Translations under genes and position numbers: made by a program
Assembly: GCF_000406965.1 (NCBI RefSeq)
Contig: NZ_KE136369.1
Location: 49,745 to 113,744 of the forward strand
Reading direction: 5' to 3'
Source of the DNA: Enterococcus avium ATCC 14025
GTDB taxonomy: Bacteria > Bacillota > Bacilli > Lactobacillales > Enterococcaceae
Length of the DNA: 64,000 nt
The notes under the pieces: generated by a model
The model's database searches: none
What the model was told of the DNA's origin: nothing
Seen by the model: the letters and a program-made list of their open reading frames with translations, nothing else
In this document: positions 1 through 8,017 of the stretch, piece by piece
How positions within the stretch are numbered: the first letter of the stretch is position 1
How the letters are laid out: every line of letters begins with the position of its first letter

Positions 1-75
1 ATGAATATTTAGGATTTGTTTGATGGTTTTGTCTAGGCAATTATCTTTATATTTGATATTCTTAATACTGGACAT
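1..75 (-). CDS. Partial gene at left edge, possible ISL3-type transposase N-terminus
   Basis: Only the first 25 codons are in the window. The start is an ATG preceded by AGGAGG with eight bases of spacing, so a real translated gene begins here and runs off the left end. The visible peptide starts MSSIKNIKYKDN and ends KQILNIH. A Cys followed by an ILNI-like motif resembles the start of ISL3-family transposases (known from the family). The upstream sequence also looks like an insertion-sequence terminus. The assignment is an inference; any other small gene is possible. Confidence 0.4.
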   Translation of the reverse strand, partial: MSSIKNIKYKDNCLDKTIKQILNIH

Positions 76-198
76 TTGGTTCGCCTCCTATGATTGGGTT
101 CAGCGATTTAATTATAGGACAACCAAATGTCTTTTTGTATAAAAAAATACTTGGTGTTCTCACTCAGAAAGAGTAACAACACCAAATATTATAGAACC
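1..198 (-). mobile_element. Probable end of an insertion sequence (ISL3-like), one terminus only
   Basis: Reading the minus strand inward from base 198, the sequence begins GGTTCTATAATATTTGGTGT and leads into a well-formed ribosome-binding site and the partial gene at the window edge. ISL3-family elements commonly begin with GG-rich inverted repeats of this look. An 8-bp inverted repeat (TTGGTGTT at 151-158, AACACCAA at 178-185) lies just inside. Only one end is visible, so neither the matching terminal repeat nor the target duplication can be confirmed. Confidence 0.3.
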
Positions 199-221
199 AA
201 CTTTACTGAGTGAAGGTTTTT

Positions 222-518
222 TTAGGCTGTAATCATTCGATATTTGTCAATAAGATAAAAGAACAGCCATGGAATGAAGCCGATAATACAAGTTGCTGCC
301 AGCCAAGCAATATTTAGAAATCCAGTGAAATCAAGATTCAAATTCAAAATAGTATTAATGAAAAGCAGCATCAGGATAAACGCTGTTGAAAAGATGGAGG
401 AAACGAAGAAGAATGTTTTTCCTCTTTTCACTCTCATAGCGGGAAATTCTTTAATAGAAGAAGCTGCAGCTGTATCCCATTGACTAGATTTACTTTCTTC
501 GTGATCATTTTTCAGCAT
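222..518 (-). CDS. Small two-helix membrane protein, unknown function
   Basis: The 98-residue product has a charged, cytoplasmic-looking N-terminus of about 30 residues (rich in K, E, D and S). Two hydrophobic stretches follow, near residues 35-58 and 66-91, joined by a short loop, so it is probably a two-pass membrane protein. The ATG follows GGGAGGAAATT, a strong ribosome-binding site. I do not recognise the family. It stands alone beside the putative insertion-sequence end and is followed at some distance by an HTH/membrane-protein operon on the same strand. Confidence 0.6.
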   Translation of the reverse strand: MLKNDHEESKSSQWDTAAASSIKEFPAMRVKRGKTFFFVSSIFSTAFILMLLFINTILNLNLDFTGFLNIAWLAATCIIGFIPWLFFYLIDKYRMITA

Positions 519-685
519 AATTTCCTCCCAGAAGTTTTCTTTAGTTTAACTAAAAACGATTTCATTGTCGTCCTACTTAAGTATGAGTATTCGATGATTA
601 TGACGGTAAAAAAATTCAAAAGAATCATCTAAAGGATACTTAAGAGAATTAATGAATTTTGTCTTGTATCTTTAGAGTAACAAAT

Positions 686-727
686 AAAAGTACAGTCCAA
701 GATCAAACGTCTGTGGACTGTACTTTT
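686..727. terminator. Bidirectional rho-independent terminator
   Basis: A 14-bp stem (AAAAGTACAGTCCA paired with TGGACTGTACTTTT) encloses a 13-base loop and ends in a T-run. It lies immediately after the minus-strand HTH gene and probably ends that operon. Confidence 0.85.
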
Positions 728-931
728 TTACTCGAAAATAAACAATTCTGTGACTGGGGTATCAACAACCTTCGCAATGTCTAAAGCAAGTTTTAGTGAA
801 GGGTTGTATTGCGCTTTTTCTAACCGCATAATGGTTTCACGTCGTACGCCAACTAGTTCGGCCAGCTGTTCCTGAGTTAAGCCCTTCAAGGTTCGATACT
901 TTTTTAAGTGACATTCAAACTTTATATTCAT
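728..931 (-). CDS. Small XRE-family HTH transcriptional regulator
   Basis: This 67-residue protein is almost entirely one helix-turn-helix domain of the Cro/C1 (XRE) type. The recognition region reads [21 protein letters not shown] at residues 18-38 and is followed by [14 protein letters not shown], the standard third and fourth helices. It is the short YgzD-like type that usually accompanies a membrane protein. It is the second gene of an operon, three bases after the DUF3796-like membrane protein gene. Direct repeats around that operon's promoter suggest the pair is autoregulated. No ligand domain is present, so the signal probably comes from the membrane partner (inference). Confidence 0.9.
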   Translation of the reverse strand: MNIKFECHLKKYRTLKGLTQEQLAELVGVRRETIMRLEKAQYNPSLKLALDIAKVVDTPVTELFIFE

Positions 932-934
932 TTT

Positions 935-1576
935 TTAAGCCTCGGTTTCAAATCGATATAAGAAATACTTGCTGAGAAACAATACAATTCCATAGATCAG
1001 TGACATTGAGCTTAACATAAAGATCGCACACCATTCAAGATTCCACGAAAGCATTCCTCTAGCAATTGCCCAAATTGCTAAAAATAGTAGAAGAAAACCA
1101 ATTTTATAGGCTTTTAATTCAGCCTTTTTCTCATTTTCCTCATAGAGTTCATCCTTTAAAGTATCAGACAACTTGCCCTCAAAAAAGAAACCAAAAAATC
1201 CGAAGAAAATAAAAGCGAAAAATGGATAAATGATTCCCCATTCACTATAAGTCCAAAAACCAAAAAAGCCAAAAAAACCAGCAAAGCCAAGTAAACCTAA
1301 CATTGGATGAATCTTTCGCGTCCATTTCTTTTCCAATGCTTTATTCTGCCAGATTACACTGAAGATCGTGCCTACTAAATGAAGTACATAGGCGATTGTA
1401 AGAATCAGTGCAATCCACATAGGCACGTCCTTTATTTGAAAGACATACTCTGAAATGACTGTTGGTTTAATTAAACGGCTGTCATTGTACAGGACAGAGT
1501 GAATAGATGCTGCTCCTAATACCAACGCACAAAAAATACCAGCAAAAACTATCTTTCTATTTTTTTCTTTTTTCAT
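935..1576 (-). CDS. DUF3796-like membrane protein paired with XRE regulator
   Basis: The 213-residue product has about five hydrophobic segments, including an unusual Phe/Gly-rich stretch (LGFAGFFGFFGFW then FIFFGFFGFFFEG) near residues 95-135. A charged cytoplasmic segment (DELYEENEKKAELK) follows, with two C-terminal helices. This pattern resembles the DUF3796 family, which often lies next to small XRE regulators. The ATG at 1576 is preferred over an upstream in-frame TTG because AAGGAG sits the proper distance from it. The role is unknown; it may sense envelope state or modulate the HTH protein (inference). Confidence 0.7.
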   Translation of the reverse strand: MKKEKNRKIVFAGIFCALVLGAASIHSVLYNDSRLIKPTVISEYVFQIKDVPMWIALILTIAYVLHLVGTIFSVIWQNKALEKKWTRKIHPMLGLLGFAGFFGFFGFWTYSEWGIIYPFFAFIFFGFFGFFFEGKLSDTLKDELYEENEKKAELKAYKIGFLLLFLAIWAIARGMLSWNLEWCAIFMLSSMSLIYGIVLFLSKYFLYRFETEA

Positions 1577-1613
1577 TTTATACTCCTTCAATGTGATGAA
1601 TTTGTCTCTTTAT

Positions 1614-1680
1614 GAGATAAATATATCACATTGAGGATTGAAGTCAATAGAAAAGAGATAAATAAGTCACTTTTTGAGAA
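1614..1680 (-). promoter_or_regulatory. Promoter of HTH/membrane-protein operon, flanked by direct repeats
   Basis: On the minus strand TTGACT (1647-1642) and TATATT (1625-1620) are separated by 16 bases. Two near-identical 16-mers, GTGACTTATTTATCTC (1680-1665) and GTGATATATTTATCTC (1629-1614), lie 51 bp apart. One is upstream of -35 and one overlaps -10. This arrangement is typical of an autoregulatory operator; the operon's own XRE protein is the obvious candidate binder (inference). Confidence 0.65.
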
Positions 1681-1925
1681 GGCCATGCAAAATCCAATAT
1701 GCGATCTCAAGACAATATGAAAAATTTGCTTTGCGGCAGTTTTTACTAACTTGCTCATGAGTGTTTTCAAGTTGGTTGAAATGCGACAGGCTCTGTGTCA
1801 GCGGCTAAGCTGGTGAAAAAAAGAATGATTTTAAAATTTTAATCTTAGGTTAATACTACGTGTACATTCAAGAAAGGTTGCCTTGCTATAGTTATTTCAG
1901 AACATAAGGGTTGGGAGCGAGTATT
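1681..1925. other. Intergenic stretch with no recognisable gene
   Basis: This stretch separates a minus-strand operon from a plus-strand acetyltransferase. I see no conserved frame, RNA or strong hairpin. A 60-codon minus-strand frame overlapping the promoter region has no ribosome-binding site and was not called. Confidence 0.5.
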
Positions 1926-1979
1926 ATGTATTCTGTATTTAAATTAGTTAAGCAGTTGGAAGGATTTATTGCCTATTGA
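1926..1979 (+). CDS. Possible 17-residue upstream peptide
   Basis: An ATG following GGGAGCGAG opens a 17-codon frame (MYSVFKLVKQLEGFIAY) that stops 15 bases before the acetyltransferase start. The ribosome-binding site is plausible and the position suits a leader or coupling peptide. There is no hairpin to support attenuation. It may be chance, and I give it only as a candidate. Confidence 0.25.
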   Translation: MYSVFKLVKQLEGFIAY

Positions 1980-1993
1980 GAAAGGAAAGGTTT

Positions 1994-2413
1994 ATGGAAA
2001 TTGAAATCTTAAAGCCAATAGATTTGAAGTCATACAAAGAGCTGATTGATGAGTGTTTTGGTACAAGCAATGATTTAGAAAAATATCAGAAGTATAATGA
2101 AAATCAAGCTTACAAAATTTTTGTTGTCAAAGAAGGGACTACAATTATTGGCAGTGCTACTCAATATGCGCTTGATTTATTCACCTTTGATTTCCAACCC
2201 TGTCTGATGCTATTTAACGTCGCTGTAAGAATGGATTATCGCGAAAAGCAGATTGCGAAATACCTTTTATCACATATTATTGAAAATGCCAGAAATGAAG
2301 GTTACCATTCAATTTCATTAACCTGTTTAGATACCGCTTATCCTGCACATAAGCTCTATGAAAGTGTCGGATTTACGAAGGAAAACAGTCTTAAATATGC
2401 AATGGTTTTATAG
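1994..2413 (+). CDS. GNAT-family N-acetyltransferase
   Basis: This 139-residue protein is a single GNAT domain. It has the acetyl-CoA-binding region LFNVAVRMDYREKQIAKYLL (beta4, a diverged pyrophosphate loop and alpha3) near residues 75-95, and the C-terminal YESVGFTKE motif that closes the fold. Such enzymes move an acetyl group from acetyl-CoA to an amine; the substrate cannot be read from sequence. The start was set by AAAGGAAAGG just upstream of ATG, which drops a few in-frame N-terminal codons. It is a single gene with its own upstream region. Confidence 0.85.
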   Translation: MEIEILKPIDLKSYKELIDECFGTSNDLEKYQKYNENQAYKIFVVKEGTTIIGSATQYALDLFTFDFQPCLMLFNVAVRMDYREKQIAKYLLSHIIENARNEGYHSISLTCLDTAYPAHKLYESVGFTKENSLKYAMVL

Positions 2414-2531
2414 ACCTTTTATTATCTAATATTGAAGTGTGCTTTTTCTGAGAACGGATTTAAAAAATATTATAGATGTTCAAATGTTACTTAATGCTAT
2501 ACTTAAGTGAATAAGCTAGGGGAGGGGTTTG

Positions 2532-3281
2532 ATGGTTGAGTACGTGAATGTTACAACGGAAAATCTGGCAAATGAACATTTGTGCTGTGCGATTTCCGGT
2601 AAGAAGCATCAAAAAGGTGTAGACACTAAACGAGCTTGGATCGGTGAACGTTTGTCCGAGGGGCATGTCTTCCGCAAGCTGGATGCGAATGGAAAAGTTT
2701 TTATCGAATATGCGCCGCTAGAAACAGCATGGGTGCCGGTAATCGGCGAGAATTATTTGTATATTTATTGTCTATGGGTTTCGGGCAGCTACAAGGGACA
2801 AGGTCATGGGAAAAATTTATTGAACTATTGTATCGAGGATGCGAGACGTCAAAATAAATCTGGCATTTGTGTTATCAGTTCTAAAAAGAAGTCGCCATTT
2901 TTATCGGATAAGAAGTTTATGGAAAAAAATGGCTTCAAGGCTGTTGATGAAATCGAAGGTGGTTATCAATTATTAGCGTTATCCTTTGATGGAACTGCGC
3001 CGGCTTTTTCTGATACCGCAAGAAAGCAAACGATTGATAATCAAGAGTTGACGATTTATTTTGGACGCCAATGTCCCTTTATTCCCCATGGTTTAAAGGA
3101 AGTCGAGGCCTATTGTGAAGAGGAAAATCTGCCTTTGACCCTGATCCCAGTGGACAGCGTAGAAAAGGCTAAAAAGCTTCCTGGTATTTTTAACAATTGG
3201 GCGGTCTATTATCAAGGAAAGTTTTTGACAGTACACATGCTGAACAAAAATGTTCTTAAAAAAATATTAGCGAGTCAGTGA
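2532..3281 (+). CDS. YoaP-like GNAT acetyltransferase with C-terminal thioredoxin-like domain
   Basis: Residues 1-150 form a GNAT domain with LWVSGSYKGQGHGKNLL as the acetyl-CoA loop (the QGxGK variant of Q/RxxGxG/A). Residues 170-245 form a second domain starting near LTIYFGRQCPFIPHG, whose CPF segment resembles the thioredoxin-like C-terminal domain of YoaP proteins. The start follows GGGGAGGGG closely; an in-frame TTG one codon earlier is less well placed. It is followed nine bases later by a DUF1697 gene, probably in the same transcript. The substrate is unknown. Confidence 0.8.
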   Translation: MVEYVNVTTENLANEHLCCAISGKKHQKGVDTKRAWIGERLSEGHVFRKLDANGKVFIEYAPLETAWVPVIGENYLYIYCLWVSGSYKGQGHGKNLLNYCIEDARRQNKSGICVISSKKKSPFLSDKKFMEKNGFKAVDEIEGGYQLLALSFDGTAPAFSDTARKQTIDNQELTIYFGRQCPFIPHGLKEVEAYCEEENLPLTLIPVDSVEKAKKLPGIFNNWAVYYQGKFLTVHMLNKNVLKKILASQ

Positions 3282-3290
3282 GGGAATGAT

Positions 3291-3830
3291 TTGGTAAAAT
3301 ATATTGCTTTGCTACGGGGAATCAATGTGAGTGGTAGGAACAAAATCGCGATGCCGCAATTACGAGCCGCTTTTGAACAAAAAGGCTTCACTAAGGTTAT
3401 GACGTATATCAATAGCGGCAATGTCCTTTTTTCTAGTGATATTCAAGAGAAAAAAAGATTAATCGACATTTGCGAAGCATTGATACTAGAGCACTTTGAT
3501 TTAAACATTTCGGTGGCTATTGTTGCAGTTGATGAGTTGGCTGAAATCTTAATACATGCACCTGAATGGTGGGATCAAACAGAAGAAACGGTCCATTATG
3601 CCATTTTTATGATCCCTCCGATGACGATAACAGAGGTCTTAGAAATAGTCGGGGAAGTAAAACCCGAATACGAAAAAATCGCTCATCATGGTGAAGTGAT
3701 TTTTTGGTCAGCACCGCGCAAGACCTTTAATAAAGCTCGCTGGTCAAAGATTGCCAGCACGGCTGTTAATCATCATGTGACCATCCGAAACGCCAATACA
3801 GTCAAAAAGCTTTTAGCTATGAGCAAATAA
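3291..3830 (+). CDS. DUF1697 family protein
   Basis: The 179-residue protein opens with YIALLRGINVSGRNKIAMPQ and continues TYINSGNVLFSS, the hallmark N-terminal motifs of DUF1697. The C-terminal TFNKARWSKI also fits. The length matches the family, whose biochemical role is not known. Translation starts at TTG with GAGGGA upstream. It lies directly downstream of the YoaP-like gene and is closed by a strong terminator, so the two form a small operon. Confidence 0.9.
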   Translation: MVKYIALLRGINVSGRNKIAMPQLRAAFEQKGFTKVMTYINSGNVLFSSDIQEKKRLIDICEALILEHFDLNISVAIVAVDELAEILIHAPEWWDQTEETVHYAIFMIPPMTITEVLEIVGEVKPEYEKIAHHGEVIFWSAPRKTFNKARWSKIASTAVNHHVTIRNANTVKKLLAMSK

Positions 3831-3867
3831 AAAATCAAGCAGTTTAGACGCTGCTTGATTTTTTTGA
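3831..3867 (+). terminator. Rho-independent terminator after DUF1697 gene
   Basis: AAATCAAGCAG pairs with CTGCTTGATTT around a short loop, followed by a T-run. Confidence 0.9.
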
Positions 3868-3997
3868 CATGTATAGAAAGTGTAAAATTTTCACATGAAT
3901 TAATTGCTTTACAACGGGAATATCCATGTCCGGCTTCACAAACTAGCTTTATCGGCAATAAGCAAAAGCTGAGCGAGTTCGTGAAGCCTTTCCTATT

Positions 3998-4972
3998 TTA
4001 TACCAAAGGTAAAATATCCTGCTGAATAAACGCAATGCGGTCATAGACATTCTCTTTGAAAAGAGCGGTGATCGCAATAACCAGTTGCTGCTCATGGTCA
4101 ATATAGATGACATTACCACCATCCCCCATAGCTGCAATGATGGGCTTAGCAGGATCAATGATCCACCACAGATATCCGTAATCTAGCTGTTCTTGTTCCC
4201 AGTGACTGTGCTTTTGCTGCATCTTCTCTAACCAATCTTTAGGAACCAGCTGTTGATTTCCCCAGTTGCCTTGATTTAAGATCAGTTGACCAATTTTACT
4301 CATGTCACGAGTCGAAAGCGTTAGACCCCATCCGCCAGAATTCAGACCGGTTGTATCTTCTACCCAGCCATTTTCGGTAGTGGATTGATTGAATTTGGTT
4401 TGCTCCTTCGCACTTTTTAAGCGAATTGCTTTTTCAACATTGATTCCTAGCGGTTTGAATAGTTCTTTACGTGCAAATTCTAAGACACTCTGATTCGTTG
4501 AACGAGCTAGAATCGCTGATAATAGATCAGGACCAATCAAAGGAGTATAGTTGAATTGCCCGATCGGCTGTTTTCCGCCGAGCTGCTTTAAAGTAAATTT
4601 AGTCCAATCTTTACTAGTGAAATACTTGATATAAGCTAGTGGTCCATTCTTGTATTTATAGGGTGTAGTCATCGTCAGTAAGTTTTCCAAGGTAATCTCC
4701 CTGACGGTTGAATCCTTCGGTTGAAACTCTGGAAAGTAGTCTAAAATTGGGCGATCCATTTCACTGATAGAACCTTGTCCTTGAGCGATTCCCAATAATA
4801 GGGAAAGAATACTTTTGGAGATGGAATAGACATGGATCTTGCTTGAAACATCACAGTCATTAAAATAGTGTTCATACAGTAGTTGGTTATTTTTTTGCAC
4901 AATGATCCCTGTGATATTTTCATAATCCTTTTCGATCTTTTGTTGAATTGTCTTGAATTTTTCTTCGTTCAT
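3998..4972 (-). CDS. Serine hydrolase, class C beta-lactamase/PBP4* fold
   Basis: This 324-residue protein carries the SxxK nucleophile motif within HVYSISKSILSLL near residues 47-60, and a candidate YxN-equivalent around NYTPLIGPDLLSA. A glycine-rich GDGGNVIYID strand near the C-terminus occupies the place of the KTG motif. No signal peptide is present, so it is probably cytoplasmic and more likely an esterase or peptidase than a true beta-lactamase (inference). The start follows GGAGG. It is a single gene on the strand opposite its neighbours. Confidence 0.85.
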   Translation of the reverse strand: MNEEKFKTIQQKIEKDYENITGIIVQKNNQLLYEHYFNDCDVSSKIHVYSISKSILSLLLGIAQGQGSISEMDRPILDYFPEFQPKDSTVREITLENLLTMTTPYKYKNGPLAYIKYFTSKDWTKFTLKQLGGKQPIGQFNYTPLIGPDLLSAILARSTNQSVLEFARKELFKPLGINVEKAIRLKSAKEQTKFNQSTTENGWVEDTTGLNSGGWGLTLSTRDMSKIGQLILNQGNWGNQQLVPKDWLEKMQQKHSHWEQEQLDYGYLWWIIDPAKPIIAAMGDGGNVIYIDHEQQLVIAITALFKENVYDRIAFIQQDILPLV

Positions 4973-5177
4973 TGTTTTCCTCCATTTCCGAAGGCGCCTT
5001 CTATAGTTAGAGTAATATCATTAAAAATCATAATCAAGTGTTATTTTAAAATTTCTTCAAATAGTTGATTATTGTGATAAATAGCGAGTATGTCTTTCTC
5101 TTTTTTTGCTTCAAAAAGGATAAAAGGAAATCAAGAAGGGTTTGCTATAGTGGTGAAAAGAAAGAGAGGGATTAGTT

Positions 5178-5675
5178 ATGGACTATCGAATCGTAGAATT
5201 AGACAATTTTAAGTTAGCAGGATTTAAAAAAGCCTCCACCAATGAAAAACAGCAGGGTATGAAGGATTGTCCAGCTCTTTGGAATGAAGTTATGTCTTCT
5301 GGAAAGCATGAGCTACTGTTGCCGTTGATCAACCATGAACCCTATGGTTTGATTGGTGCAAGTTTTTATAACGTGGATACTACGGATGCTAAAAAGTTCG
5401 ACTATTATATTGCAGTCGCAACCACCAGTGAGATACCTGAAGAATTAACAGAAGTAGAAGTACCGGCAAATAGTTGGGCCGTTTTTCCATGTACCAGAAA
5501 AACTTCTGGAAAGACACAGTTTGCGATTGTAACCCAATGGGCAGCACAGACAAATGACTATGAATTGTTAAATACAGGCTATGCAACAGGTGAGATGGTT
5601 TCTGCTGGACCGGATTTGGAAGTTTACGGTCAAGGCGATGAGGTTGAAATTTGGGTGCCTGTACGAAAAAAATAG
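5178..5675 (+). CDS. Stand-alone GyrI-like/AraC effector-binding domain protein
   Basis: The 165-residue protein is a single GyrI-like (SOUL/AraC effector-binding) fold. Signature segments are MDYRIVELDNFKLAGFKK at the start, YYIAVATTSE in the middle and EVEIWVPVRK at the end. Such domains bind hydrophobic or cationic small molecules. The next gene is an AraC regulator whose C-terminus ends in the same LEIWLPIKK motif, so the two probably handle the same class of ligand (inference). An extended -10 (TGCTATAGT) lies about 25 bases before the start, and the ribosome-binding site is GAGAGGGA. Confidence 0.85.
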   Translation: MDYRIVELDNFKLAGFKKASTNEKQQGMKDCPALWNEVMSSGKHELLLPLINHEPYGLIGASFYNVDTTDAKKFDYYIAVATTSEIPEELTEVEVPANSWAVFPCTRKTSGKTQFAIVTQWAAQTNDYELLNTGYATGEMVSAGPDLEVYGQGDEVEIWVPVRKK

Positions 5676-5752
5676 GTGAAATAAACAAGTAGAGGTTCGT
5701 AACTTTTCCTTGATATGCTATTCTGATTAAAGAGAATTACAGGAGGAGTTTC

Positions 5753-6643
5753 ATGTCAAAAGACCTTGAACGTTTTTCGGCTACTTTAGCGTATATTGAA
5801 AATCATTTATTTGAAGATATCATCCTTAAGGACTTAGCGAAAAAAGCATTACTATCAGAATATACTTTCCATCGCTTTTTTACTTATTTAACGGGTTTTT
5901 CTTTTTCAACTTATTTGCGTAATCGTCGTCTTTCTGAAGCTGTGGATTTATTACGTCAGGAAATTCCAATTGATGAAGTGTCTGACTTATGCGGTTATGC
6001 CAATCGTTCTGCTTTTAATCGTGCCTTTTCTAAATTTCATGGTCTCACACCAAGCCAGACAAAATCGATTCATGCAGCGATTAATTTCTTTCCGCCGATT
6101 CGTTTGGATATCCAGGTTAACGGTGGTAAAACACTAAATTATCATATTGAGCATTTGTCGAGTTTTACGGTGGTTGGGAAAATGAAGGAGCTTCTTTTAG
6201 AAGATGAGCTGTTCAAAAATACTGGAAAGCAGTGGGAACAGTTTTTCAGAGATCAAGCATTACGAACGTTTGCTGAAAGTGATGCGATCCGTAAGAATTT
6301 TTTTGGGTTAAAGCGAGAACCTTATTTTGCCATTGCTAATCCCGCCCCAGCAAAGTCGGGATACTTAAATTATTTTACCGGCTTTGTTTTAAATCAGGAT
6401 ATTTCAACTGAATATGTAACGTTGGAAATTCCTGATCAGACGTATGCTGTTTTTGTAAGTGATCCCTATGATTATCACAAGACAGAAAATGTCTCAAATG
6501 CCTATTATCAGTTACAGCAGCAAATCTTCAATACATGGTTGCCGCAAACAAACTATCAAAAATGCGATGGACCGGAATTAGAGACCTATGTGTCTTTAGA
6601 GGGTCAAGCTTGTTTAGAAATCTGGTTGCCAATCAAAAAATAA
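5753..6643 (+). CDS. AraC-family regulator with GyrI-like effector domain
   Basis: Residues 5-105 hold two AraC helix-turn-helix units (LKDLAKKALLSEYTFHRFF and IDEVSDLCGYANRSAFNRAF). Residues 120-296 hold a GyrI-like ligand domain ending LEIWLPIKK. This is the Rob/SoxS-like multidrug-sensing architecture. It follows the stand-alone ligand-domain gene by about 80 bases and precedes an MFS exporter with a MerR regulator, so this stretch looks like a xenobiotic-response cluster (inference). The ribosome-binding site is AGGAGG. Confidence 0.92.
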   Translation: MSKDLERFSATLAYIENHLFEDIILKDLAKKALLSEYTFHRFFTYLTGFSFSTYLRNRRLSEAVDLLRQEIPIDEVSDLCGYANRSAFNRAFSKFHGLTPSQTKSIHAAINFFPPIRLDIQVNGGKTLNYHIEHLSSFTVVGKMKELLLEDELFKNTGKQWEQFFRDQALRTFAESDAIRKNFFGLKREPYFAIANPAPAKSGYLNYFTGFVLNQDISTEYVTLEIPDQTYAVFVSDPYDYHKTENVSNAYYQLQQQIFNTWLPQTNYQKCDGPELETYVSLEGQACLEIWLPIKK

Positions 6644-6655
6644 ATAGATACGTGA

Positions 6656-6689
6656 GCAAGGATATGTATAAGATATCCTTGTTTTTTTG
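6656..6689 (+). terminator. Rho-independent terminator after AraC gene
   Basis: AAGGATAT pairs with ATATCCTT around a seven-base loop and is followed by seven T. Confidence 0.85.
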
Positions 6690-6805
6690 CAGTTGTTAGT
6701 CATTTTAAAACCCTGTATCAATAAGCAAAAAAAAACAAAGCTTACAGTCATACACCACCTCGTAGTGGCATGCTAATCTTTTATCAAAGTATTGGAGGTG
6801 GCTTA

Positions 6806-7996
6806 GTGAATATATTTATGAATAAAGTAATCGGCTTATTTTTAGCGAGTCAAAATATTTCTCTCTTTGGCTCGCAGCTAGTTAGTTACGCCATCATTTG
6901 GTATATAACTTTAGAGACTTCATCGGGGGGATGGCTGACAATGATTACCGTGTGCTCGATGATGCCTCAGGCTTTGATTTCTTTATGGGGCGGTGTTTTA
7001 GCAGATCGATATAACAAGAAAACGCTGATCATACTTTCTGACACATTCATTGCTATAGCAACATTGATTTTAGTCGTTGCTTTTATTTCAGCGTTTAAAA
7101 ACCTTTATTTGATTTTAATTGTTTCGATGCTGCGCTCGATTGGCGCTGGTGTTCAGACTCCTGCGGTGACCTCATTTTTTCCTGAATTAGTACCTGAGAA
7201 TCAATTAGCTCGAGTACAAGGGATTAATCAAGCGTTAGGTTCCGCGATGATGTTGTTGGCTCCTGCACTAGGCGGACTAGTGTTAAATCAGTTTGGTCTT
7301 GTTTGGACATTTATTATTGATATTTTATCGGCTGCAGCAGCTGTTCTGATTATGTTTCGATTAAAAATAGAGAAAAAGATCTCTAAAGATCAGCGATCAG
7401 ATATTTTAACAGATTTAAAGAAGGGACTAACCTATACCTTTCATCATCGTCAATTGAGACAAATCATGTTGGCTTATGCACTTTCATTTGTGCTGTTTAC
7501 ACCTGCTGCTACGCTAGCTCCATTGCTAATTGAACGCAGTTTTGGAAATGAGCTTTGGCGTTTAAGTTTCAACCAAATCATTTGGGGACTTGGTTCAATC
7601 ATTGGCGGTCTATCTCTCTCGTTTTTTGGAGATGTCAAACAAAAAGCAAGAGTAATTTCCTACCTGCTGATAACCTTTGGTCTATTGTTGATTTTAGAAG
7701 GTGCAGTCTCCAACTTTTGGCTGTATCAAATTTTAGTAGGACTCACAGGAATTCTGCTACCAATTATCGTGACCTTGCAAACTGTTAGAATTCAACAAAC
7801 CGCAAATCCAAAGCTTTTGGGCAGGGTTTTCTCAATAGTTCAAGTAATTACAGCCAGTGCAATGCCGATCGCTATTCTTTTCTTTGGTCCTTTGGCAGAT
7901 ATTGTGCGTGTTCAACAGATATTACTCATTACAGGAGCTGTTTTGGTTATAATGGGGATAAGCTATTTAAAAAAGATCATTACTATGCAAAGATAA
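6806..7996 (+). CDS. MFS transporter, drug-efflux type
   Basis: This 396-residue protein has about 12 hydrophobic segments. The MFS loop 2-3 motif GGVLADRYNKKTLI lies near residues 60-73 and a long central loop (KIEKKISKDQRSD) splits the two halves. It resembles the DHA3/MefA-like macrolide and drug exporters. The GTG start at 6806 is chosen because GGAGGTGG lies just upstream; the longer in-frame ATG has no ribosome-binding site. It sits 21 bases before an unusual MerR-type regulator that probably controls it. A CCAC/GTGG inverted repeat lies upstream around 6752-6768. Confidence 0.88.
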   Translation: MNIFMNKVIGLFLASQNISLFGSQLVSYAIIWYITLETSSGGWLTMITVCSMMPQALISLWGGVLADRYNKKTLIILSDTFIAIATLILVVAFISAFKNLYLILIVSMLRSIGAGVQTPAVTSFFPELVPENQLARVQGINQALGSAMMLLAPALGGLVLNQFGLVWTFIIDILSAAAAVLIMFRLKIEKKISKDQRSDILTDLKKGLTYTFHHRQLRQIMLAYALSFVLFTPAATLAPLLIERSFGNELWRLSFNQIIWGLGSIIGGLSLSFFGDVKQKARVISYLLITFGLLLILEGAVSNFWLYQILVGLTGILLPIIVTLQTVRIQQTANPKLLGRVFSIVQVITASAMPIAILFFGPLADIVRVQQILLITGAVLVIMGISYLKKIITMQR

Positions 7997-8017
7997 ACGA
8001 CTAACGGGAGGGGTAAA

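Noticed and set aside
1588-1770. 60-codon minus-strand frame upstream of the DUF3796-like gene
   Set aside because: It has no ribosome-binding site and runs through the operon promoter and its direct repeats.
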